From assembly GCA_021741905.1 (NCBI GenBank), contig JAIOWZ010000009.1:1-41489 (forward strand): a DNA stretch of 41,489 nt, in the 5' to 3' direction. Shown here piece after piece: positions 36,001 to 41,489 of this stretch. Each line of letters starts with the position of its first letter. Position 1 is the stretch's first letter. This stretch comes from Candidatus Planktophila sp. Its GTDB lineage: Bacteria; Actinomycetota; Actinomycetes; Nanopelagicales; Nanopelagicaceae. The notes under the pieces are model-generated. The model did no database searches. It was not told the origin of the DNA and saw only the letters and a program-made list of their open reading frames with translations. The position numbers and the translations under genes are program-made.

Positions 36001-38376
36001 ATGCAGCGCATTAAGAGATTAGGGATTTTTGCCTTTGCGGGCATTCTGGTCGCCTCAATTCTTGTCGCACCATCTGCGCCGGCTCTAGCATTTAAGCAAA
36101 TCCCTGCGACTAACTGGGGTTACACATATGCAGGTTCTGATCCTGTAACTAATTCAACCCCTCGCCAAGTCGAAAAAAATCTTGAGGTTAAATCTAAGTT
36201 TGTTGTTAAGTACAACAACTTTCCAGATTGGGCAAAAAAAGAGGTTCAAGCGGCAGTTAATGTGTGGTCGGCTAATTTCAGTTCCTCTGTTGTAATCACA
36301 GTTGATGCATCATGGGGTCGATCAAGTTCGTGGGGTGTTCTAGGAAGTGCTCGTCCTGGTAGTTTCTTTTCAGCGTTTTCAGGAGCACCTGATCCATCAC
36401 TATGGTATTCATCAGCTACTGCAAATGCGTTAGCGGGAAGAGATTTAGATAAAGCTAATCCTGAAATTATCATTCAAGTTAATTCTGCAGCAGTCTGGAA
36501 TACTCGAGGTGATGGATCACCATCGTCAAGTGAGTACGATCTTGAATCTGTTTTCATTCACGAACTAGGCCACGGTCTAGGTTTTCTTTCTAATGACGCA
36601 TACGATCCATATTACGGATTAGGTAGTTTGGATCAACCAACACCATTTGATGCATATCTTCAGACCGCAGATGGGCGACGTCTTGCCGATCTCCCAACAC
36701 CCTCAAAAGAACTCGGCAGCGCACTAACTTCATCATTGGTATGGAATGGTGCACTTGGTATCAAGGCAAATGACGGCATTAAGCCGAAAATGTACACACC
36801 TTCTCGCTATGAATCTGGGTCATCAACTTCACACCTTGATGAAAATACTTTTTCAAAGTCTGGTCTTGATTCAGTGATGACTCCAAACCTTGATCCAGGA
36901 GAAGTATTTCGCCAACCTGGTCCACTTCTCTTGGCGATGATGGAAGACATGCGCAATAAACCTCCAGCAGGTGTTGCCACAGAGCTTCCACTGTCACCGC
37001 GTAATGTGCAGGCATTCACAGGAGATTCTTCTGCACTCATTTCATTTGATCCCCCAGTAAACCTGCGAACTGCGCAGATCAGCGAATATGTCATCAAAAA
37101 CATTAAGACCGGCGTTGAGAAGAAATCACTCACAAGTCCCGTACTTATGACTGGTTTAAAAAATGGGAGTTCTTACAGTTTTTCAATCAGCGCCAAGAAT
37201 GCACTGGGCACTTCCGATCCTGTAGTAACCAAGGCGGTTACACCACAAGCTGGTTGGAAGAGCGCCGTGCTCGATACAGCAGCTGATGGAAAGAGCGTTG
37301 CAAGTACAACATTTAATGGTCAACCGGCAATTGCATATACCGATACAAAAAGTGGTGATCTAAAGCTTGCAACCTACGATGGTAAAAAGTGGAAGAAAGT
37401 CACCGTCGATGGTGCTGGAGGAAGTGGCGGTCGCACAACTGACAATATTTCTGGCTCTATTTCCATGTGCGTAAATGGCAGTGGATTGAAACAATTTCTT
37501 CATATTTTCTACAGTGATTCAACTGAAAAAGATCTGCGATACGCGGTGTATAACGGCAAGAGTTTTGCAATCGAAGTCGTGGATGGCAATGGTCCTGCAG
37601 TCAATGATTACGCAGATTTAGTCCGTGTGCGCACATCTAGTGATGTAAGTGTCGCAAATGCCTGTATAGCAACAGCAAGCACTGTTCAAGTGTTTTATCG
37701 CGATGAAACCCAAGGCGTGCTGCTTGGCGCAGTTAAAACAAAAACCTCTTCTTGGAAGTATGAGCTAGTCGATGGTGATCGTAAAACTGATGGTCGAACA
37801 ACAGGTGATGTCGGATTTCACTTACAGGCAATCTTTGATGGTTCTAAGACTTACCTCGCCTACGATTCAGTAGTAAGTATGAATCAGAAAAAGGAAATTA
37901 CTTCTGGTGCCATCCGTATTGCAGCACGAACTGGTATAGAAACAACAGCTTGGAGTTACCAGACTTTGGACATATCTACTGATGATGCATCGGTTTTTGG
38001 TTTCGATGTTGCACTTGCGAAGGTAAGTGGCGATGTGATGGCAACCTGGTTAGCTGCATCAACTGCATCAGCGCCAAAACCTAATCAAGTCCGATGGGCT
38101 TTATTAAGTGATCCAACAAAGATTTCAAAATTAACGACAGAGAATTTCGGAACACCAGGTGAGTTTTTAACTACAGATGGAAGAACAATTATTTTTAATT
38201 GTCAGGAAAGACTATGCGCTTTAGATACAAGCAAAAAAGAGTTAGGACAATCTGCAATACGTTTAGTCAGCAGTACCCAAGGCTCTGAACCTACTCAGAG
38301 CGCTTGGGTAACTGTAAACAAAGTTAAATTCGTGCTTGCTACTGTTAACGGGAAGCTTGCACTTCTAAAGCCGTAA
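36001..38376 (+). CDS. Secreted metalloprotease-like protein with FnIII and propeller-like domains
   Basis: A 791-residue exported protein. A signal peptide with basic n-region, hydrophobic core (about 8-24) and APALA cleavage site ends near residue 30. The metalloprotease-like domain (about 60-320) has HELGHGLGF (HELGH 187-191), an HLDE segment (278-281) and a Met-turn-like SVMTP (291-295). A fibronectin type III-like domain follows (about 332-415), then about five repeats of 'W..... VD / hydrophobic-x-Y-x-D' strands (about 417-791) suggesting a beta-propeller. The classical metzincin third histidine (HExxHxxGxxH) is absent; H278 may replace it. Substrate and surface anchoring are unknown; no LPXTG or C-terminal helix is seen. 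Confidence 0.75.
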   Translation: MQRIKRLGIFAFAGILVASILVAPSAPALAFKQIPATNWGYTYAGSDPVTNSTPRQVEKNLEVKSKFVVKYNNFPDWAKKEVQAAVNVWSANFSSSVVITVDASWGRSSSWGVLGSARPGSFFSAFSGAPDPSLWYSSATANALAGRDLDKANPEIIIQVNSAAVWNTRGDGSPSSSEYDLESVFIHELGHGLGFLSNDAYDPYYGLGSLDQPTPFDAYLQTADGRRLADLPTPSKELGSALTSSLVWNGALGIKANDGIKPKMYTPSRYESGSSTSHLDENTFSKSGLDSVMTPNLDPGEVFRQPGPLLLAMMEDMRNKPPAGVATELPLSPRNVQAFTGDSSALISFDPPVNLRTAQISEYVIKNIKTGVEKKSLTSPVLMTGLKNGSSYSFSISAKNALGTSDPVVTKAVTPQAGWKSAVLDTAADGKSVASTTFNGQPAIAYTDTKSGDLKLATYDGKKWKKVTVDGAGGSGGRTTDNISGSISMCVNGSGLKQFLHIFYSDSTEKDLRYAVYNGKSFAIEVVDGNGPAVNDYADLVRVRTSSDVSVANACIATASTVQVFYRDETQGVLLGAVKTKTSSWKYELVDGDRKTDGRTTGDVGFHLQAIFDGSKTYLAYDSVVSMNQKKEITSGAIRIAARTGIETTAWSYQTLDISTDDASVFGFDVALAKVSGDVMATWLAASTASAPKPNQVRWALLSDPTKISKLTTENFGTPGEFLTTDGRTIIFNCQERLCALDTSKKELGQSAIRLVSSTQGSEPTQSAWVTVNKVKFVLATVNGKLALLKP

Positions 38377-38379
38377 TTA

Positions 38380-38478
38380 TTACTTAGCGTTACGGCGCTG
38401 AATGCGAGTCTTCTTAAGAAGTTTCTTGTGCTTCTTCTTCGCCATGCGCTTACGTCGCTTTTTAATTACGGAACCCAT
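38380..38478 (-). CDS. Small ribosomal subunit protein bS22 (AURKAIP1/COX24 domain)
   Basis: A 32-residue, extremely basic peptide beginning [20 protein letters not shown] and ending in [12 protein letters not shown]. This matches the tiny actinobacterial ribosomal protein bS22 found in mycobacterial 30S structures, about 33 residues long, which sits at the decoding region and is related to mitochondrial mS38. It is encoded three bases from the convergent metalloprotease stop and downstream of proC, as in Mycobacterium tuberculosis (Rv0500B near proC, Rv0500). No strong Shine-Dalgarno sequence is visible; GAGAG lies about ten bases upstream. It is too short for ordinary ORF cut-offs. Confidence 0.92.
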   Translation of the reverse strand: MGSVIKKRRKRMAKKKHKKLLKKTRIQRRNAK

Positions 38479-38503
38479 ATGTCACGCTCTCATTTCTACA
38501 GTT

Positions 38504-38518
38504 CGCACTGAGTGTGCG
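38504..38518. other. Small hairpin upstream of bS22
   Basis: A perfect five-base-pair inverted repeat, CGCAC and GTGCG, around loop TGAGT, between the exported-protein stop and the bS22 start. It has no T-run on the minus strand, so it is a poor intrinsic terminator; it could be an mRNA processing or attenuating element, or chance. Confidence 0.3.
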
Positions 38519-38528
38519 GGGGTTTAGG

Positions 38529-39719
38529 CTACCGCGGAAGTAGGGTAAAAATCGAAACCGATTCTGCGCTTGAAGTAAGGGCTAAAACCCCGACCTCCTT
38601 GGAAATGAGCAATCCAAGTACTTCTTTCTGGCCCGCAGCGCCGCTATCGGCTGCAGCGATAACACCTTTGGAGTCAAAGGTAAGTAATAGAGGTGTTGGT
38701 GACTTAGGGCTCCAATTCAATTGTGTGATTGCACCCGTTGATATGAAGAACGCGTAAGTCGATGACGCAGAAAGAGTTGGTCCAGTTGACGCAAATCGAT
38801 AAGTCCATGTTGGTGCAAAGGCAAGTGAAAACTTTGTAACCGCTGATTCAGTTTTTCCTGCTGCAACCACCTCCCCAGCAAGTAGTAATGAGGAAGAAGC
38901 GCTATTCCAAATTCTCTTTCCTTTTGAAACCGAGCTACGCACAACGGAGGTAATCTTTAACGCTTTGGAAACCTTCACCAATACTCCATCCGTGATTCCA
39001 GCAACTTTCTTTCCTGCCAATGTTTCAGAACTTGATCCTGCAACTGTCAATGTTCCATCAGGATGTCTCACAACTGCGTCTGCTGTTGTGGATAATGACC
39101 CAATTTGAAGTAACTTAGTAAAGACGCCCACTAAATCTAGATTTACTAAAAATCCTGCATTGCCTTTGCTGTTAGCAATAATTCCAACAACTGATGCACC
39201 GTTCTTATCAACACTTATTGCGGTTGGAAACAGCACAGAACTAGTTGGCATAGAAGTTGTAGATATCAATGCCCCTGCTGGACTAACTTTCCAAATAGTT
39301 ATTGCTTGTAGGTTGCCAACAAATACTGATGGTGGAATAGCCGCGTTATCTGGATTTAAGGGTGTTGCAGTTGGCGTGGGCACAACCAACCCCGTCGCAA
39401 GTGGTGTTGCACCAGTTATCCAAATATTTCCGGCTGAGTCAACTGCAGCCGCAGTAGCAATCGATGCTGCAGACTGATCCAGAGATAAGTTCCACAACTC
39501 TTTACCTGTCACATCAATAGCCCGGGCATAAGCCTTTGATGACTTAGTCCCAAAAACAATTATTGATTTGCCGCTAACAACTGCGCCACTTACTTCATCA
39601 GGTGAGCCGACTGTTGTCAGCAATTGCATTGGTTTGACGTTGATCTTCTTCGGTGCCGCCTGCGAAACTGGTGTAACTACTAATAAAGCAAGTAAAACAA
39701 AGGCTATAAAGCGTTTCAC
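38529..39719 (-). CDS. Exported protein, probable beta-propeller, function unknown
   Basis: A 396-residue protein with a clear signal peptide: basic n-region, hydrophobic core (about 4-17) and VSQA cleavage site near residue 21. The mature part has repeated beta-strand units such as 'ARAIDVTGKELWNLSLDQSAAS', 'AAAVDSAGNIWITGAT', 'AISVDKNGASVVGIIAN' and 'VVRHPDGTLTVAGSS', resembling PQQ/SBBP-type propeller blades. No catalytic motif, lipobox or anchor is visible. It starts with GTG in a GTGA overlap with the proC stop, so it is translationally coupled to a cytoplasmic proline enzyme, an unexpected partner. A Pro/Thr-rich stretch (about 107-125) forms a loop. Confidence 0.7.
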   Translation of the reverse strand: MKRFIAFVLLALLVVTPVSQAAPKKINVKPMQLLTTVGSPDEVSGAVVSGKSIIVFGTKSSKAYARAIDVTGKELWNLSLDQSAASIATAAAVDSAGNIWITGATPLATGLVVPTPTATPLNPDNAAIPPSVFVGNLQAITIWKVSPAGALISTTSMPTSSVLFPTAISVDKNGASVVGIIANSKGNAGFLVNLDLVGVFTKLLQIGSLSTTADAVVRHPDGTLTVAGSSSETLAGKKVAGITDGVLVKVSKALKITSVVRSSVSKGKRIWNSASSSLLLAGEVVAAGKTESAVTKFSLAFAPTWTYRFASTGPTLSASSTYAFFISTGAITQLNWSPKSPTPLLLTFDSKGVIAAADSGAAGQKEVLGLLISKEVGVLALTSSAESVSIFTLLPR

Positions 39720-40519
39720 GCTAATTCCTGCGAACGATGGCTAGCCGCCTTCATTGCTTTGGCGACCATTGAGTTGAGATCACTTGATCCAAAAGATGCC
39801 AGCGCAGCAGCAGTAGTGCCGTTTGGGCTTGTTACATTTTCGCGCAGCGTTGTTGCGCTCTTGCCTGATTCATCCAACAACTTCGCAGCACCAACAATTG
39901 TCTGGATCGTGAGCGTCGTCGCATCTTCTTGGCTAAGACCTAACTCTTTAGCTCCTGCAACCATTGCTTCCACAAATGCAAAAAAGTAAGCAGGGCCAGA
40001 TCCGCTAGTTGCAGTTACTGCATCTTGAAGATCCTCAGAAACTTCAATTACCTTGCCAGTTGCTGCCAAGAAGCCCAATACAAATTTCTTGTGATCACCT
40101 GTGACGCCAACACCCATTGAAGCCGCAGCCATACCAGCACCAACCATGGTCGGCGTATTGGGCATTACGCGGATTACAGGGTTGGCGGTTCCAAGTGCAC
40201 TACTTATAAAGGAGATTGTCTTGCCTGCTACAAAAGTGATTACAACTGCTGCAGGGTTGATGAATCCCTTTATCTCTTCAAGTACCGCAGCCATATCCTG
40301 AGGCTTAACTACCAATAGCACTGCATCTGCAGCTGCAACATTGGTTGCTAGTGGGGCTTGCTTGATTGAATACATAGCAGTTAGTTCTGAGCTTCGATCA
40401 GCACGCTTTTCTGAAATCGTAATCAAATCTGGATTAACACCAGATGAAATTAATGCAGAAATCAAGGCCTCGCCCATAATGCCGGCGCCAACAACTGCAA
40501 CCTTGGATTGCTGATTCAT
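39716..40519 (-). CDS. proC: Pyrroline-5-carboxylate reductase
   Basis: A 267-residue cytosolic enzyme reducing pyrroline-5-carboxylate to proline with NAD(P)H. The Rossmann motif is VVGAGIMGEA (9-18). 'VIRVMPNTPTMVGAGMAA' lies mid-protein. The C-terminal signature 'SGSGPAYFFAFVEAM' and 'LRENVTSPNGTTAAAL' are typical. It heads a minus-strand unit with the exported protein and bS22. There is no Shine-Dalgarno sequence; TAGGCT ends six bases before the ATG, implying a leaderless message. Confidence 0.96.
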   Translation of the reverse strand: MNQQSKVAVVGAGIMGEALISALISSGVNPDLITISEKRADRSSELTAMYSIKQAPLATNVAAADAVLLVVKPQDMAAVLEEIKGFINPAAVVITFVAGKTISFISSALGTANPVIRVMPNTPTMVGAGMAAASMGVGVTGDHKKFVLGFLAATGKVIEVSEDLQDAVTATSGSGPAYFFAFVEAMVAGAKELGLSQEDATTLTIQTIVGAAKLLDESGKSATTLRENVTSPNGTTAAALASFGSSDLNSMVAKAMKAASHRSQELA

Positions 40520-40525
40520 GTATCA

Positions 40526-40550
40526 AGCCTACCTGTTACTCCTGTAGGCT
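40526..40550. promoter_or_regulatory. Symmetric divergent promoter, proC / Cys-rich gene
   Basis: A perfect seven-base inverted repeat, AGCCTAC at 40526-40532 and GTAGGCT at 40544-40550, with an 11-base spacer. Each arm contains a TAGGCT -10 candidate pointing outwards: minus strand, six bases before proC; plus strand, eight bases before the ATG at 40559. The symmetry could reflect two back-to-back promoters or an operator covering both. Confidence 0.5.
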
Positions 40551-40558
40551 CTGCGACT

Positions 40559-41371
40559 ATGTCAGAAGTTAAAGCTGGATTTGCGCGTGATTGGGTTGAA
40601 TTTTTCGACCCTAATGATGCTGAAACTATTTTCAAGTGCGACCTGACCTGGTTGACCTCATATTGGACATGTATTTATGGCGATGGTTGCCAAGGTGTAT
40701 TTAAAAGCCAGCCATTTTCTGGATGTTGCACCGAAGGTGCGATGTATACAGATAAAGCTGATGAAGAGCGCACAATTAAGGCTGCTGCTTATCTAACTCC
40801 TGAGATGTGGCAGGTCTATAACGAAGTCTGCCCAAAAAAGCCTGGCGGTGATTTACGAATTTCTGAAAAAGATGAAGATGGGGAACGCAAAACTCGTCGC
40901 GTAGAAGACGGTTGTATTTTCTTAAACCGTAAAGGTTATGAAGCCGAAGGGTTCACTGGTTCCTTTGGTTGCGTACTGCACCATGTCGCACAACGCGATG
41001 GAAAACACTTTGCAGATACAAAGCCTGATGTGTGCTGGCAGTTGCCGTTGCGTCGTAGTTTTGAAACTCGCGAATACGGCGAGCGCGAGTACTCAGTAAC
41101 AGTAATCGGTGAGTACGAACGCCTTGCTTGGGGCGATGGTGGAGAAGATTTTGACTGGTACTGCACAAGTAACAGTGATGCTCACGTTGGAACCGAGCCT
41201 GTGTATATCTCTAATAGGTATGAACTTGAACTTCTGATGGGCAAGGACGCCTATGGTGAATTAGCGCGCCTATGCGATGTCCGCATGCAACACATCCGTG
41301 ACTCTGCCGCCCGCAACCTTCCACTATTTATCATTCAGCATCCAGCGACTTTGGCTGCCCAGAAGAAATAG
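40559..41371 (+). CDS. Cysteine-rich protein, DUF3109/YkgJ-like
   Basis: A 270-residue protein with 11 cysteines and no signal peptide or membrane helix. The cysteines are at 27, 38, 44, 56, 57, 91, 119, 138, 159, 202 and 239. The layout (CxxxxxC...GCC.EG, later DGCIFLN, GCVLH, DVCW) resembles the DUF3109 and YkgJ-like families, which are thought to bind zinc or iron-sulfur clusters; this is pattern resemblance only. The open frame begins at 40508 inside proC, but the ATG at 40559 is preferred for its TAGGCT box and because it avoids the divergent overlap. It lies 26 bases upstream of radA. Confidence 0.75.
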   Translation: MSEVKAGFARDWVEFFDPNDAETIFKCDLTWLTSYWTCIYGDGCQGVFKSQPFSGCCTEGAMYTDKADEERTIKAAAYLTPEMWQVYNEVCPKKPGGDLRISEKDEDGERKTRRVEDGCIFLNRKGYEAEGFTGSFGCVLHHVAQRDGKHFADTKPDVCWQLPLRRSFETREYGEREYSVTVIGEYERLAWGDGGEDFDWYCTSNSDAHVGTEPVYISNRYELELLMGKDAYGELARLCDVRMQHIRDSAARNLPLFIIQHPATLAAQKK

Positions 41372-41385
41372 TCAGCCCCTTGTCA

Positions 41386-41391
41386 TAGGGT
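41386..41391 (+). promoter_or_regulatory. Putative -10 box, radA
   Basis: TAGGGT ends six bases before the radA ATG, with no Shine-Dalgarno sequence, matching the leaderless pattern seen at other units here. Confidence 0.45.
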
Positions 41392-41397
41392 TACCTC

Positions 41398-41489
41398 ATG
41401 GCCAAGGTTGAAAAAGATCCATTCCGCTGCACCGAATGCGGTTGGACATCCCAAAAATGGGTTGGTCGCTGTGGTGAATGCCAAGCATG
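41398..41489 (+). CDS. radA: DNA repair protein RadA, N-terminal fragment
   Basis: The window ends 30 codons into this gene. The visible part encodes the N-terminal zinc finger of RadA/Sms: C11 and C14 (RCTECGW), then WVGRCGEC with C25 and C28, and the start of 'QAW'. RadA is a RecA-like ATPase acting in branch migration and recombinational repair; the ATPase and Lon-like domains lie beyond the window. The start ATG is six bases after a TAGGGT box. Confidence 0.9.
   Translation, partial: MAKVEKDPFRCTECGWTSQKWVGRCGECQA

Noticed and set aside
38504..38518. Hairpin as an intrinsic terminator of the proC unit.
   Set aside because: Only five base pairs and no T-run downstream on the minus strand; kept as a low-confidence structure of unknown role.
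38525..38530. Plus-strand TAGGCT at the 3' end of the exported-protein gene as an antisense promoter.
   Set aside because: A six-base match alone is expected by chance, and no plus-strand gene follows it.
1..41489. Prophage, insertion sequence, CRISPR array, toxin-antitoxin or defence system.
   Set aside because: No integrase, transposase, inverted-repeat ends, direct-repeat arrays or defence-type domains were seen; the gene content is core metabolism and repair.

Overview
The window looks like core chromosome of a free-living, low-GC actinobacterium. By eye it is clearly below the GC content usual for the phylum. Supporting signs are a bS22 gene beside proC, an XPB-type helicase with its Helicase_C_3/WYL-like partner, a 14-subunit complex I operon ending in a polyprenyl diphosphate synthase gene, the classical menaquinone pathway, and system II cytochrome c maturation. 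Spacing is very tight: genes mostly overlap or sit 0-4 bp apart, and no clear terminators are visible. This fits a streamlined freshwater lineage such as the acI group ('Ca. Nanopelagicales'). That placement is inference from gene content and style, not a computed result.

Layout. (1) 1-56: 5' part of a tRNA-Tyr gene on the minus strand. (2) 163-1545, plus: yajQ and rarD. (3) 18238 down to 1513, minus: menG, then nuoA-B-C-D-E-F-G-H-I-J-K-L-M-N, then a long-chain polyprenyl diphosphate synthase gene. (4) 18297-20104, plus: bioY-menF. (5) 23479 down to 20097, minus: menB-menC-menD. (6) 23521-25682, plus: menE-menA-small membrane protein. (7) 29923 down to 25679, minus: histidine phosphatase-tlpA/resA-ccdA-resB-ccsB. 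(8) 29974-35690, plus: HAD-IB phosphatase, helicase-associated protein, M20 peptidase, XPB helicase. (9) 35904-35653, minus: glutaredoxin-like protein. (10) 36001-38376, plus: a large secreted metalloprotease-like protein. (11) 40519 down to 38380, minus: proC, an exported propeller-like protein and the 32-codon bS22 gene. (12) 40559 to the end, plus: a Cys-rich protein and the start of radA.

Function. Most of the window is one respiratory module. The polyprenyl synthase can make the menaquinone side chain. MenF, D, C, E, B, A and G build and methylate the quinone. Complex I reduces it. The TlpA/CcdA/ResB/CcsB set matures c-type cytochromes for the downstream chain. The rest is housekeeping (proline synthesis, DNA repair, ribosome, vitamin uptake) plus a few poorly characterised proteins.

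Hunt result. I see no phage, insertion sequence, CRISPR array or obvious defence island. The most notable signals are: a repeated TANNNT-N6-9-start arrangement at transcription-unit heads that implies leaderless mRNAs; two divergent promoters with symmetric -10 elements, at menB/menE and at proC/Cys-rich protein; an easily missed tiny ribosomal protein gene; and a secreted HExxH protein lacking the canonical third metzincin histidine. Several start codons differ from the longest open frame and are corrected in the entries.
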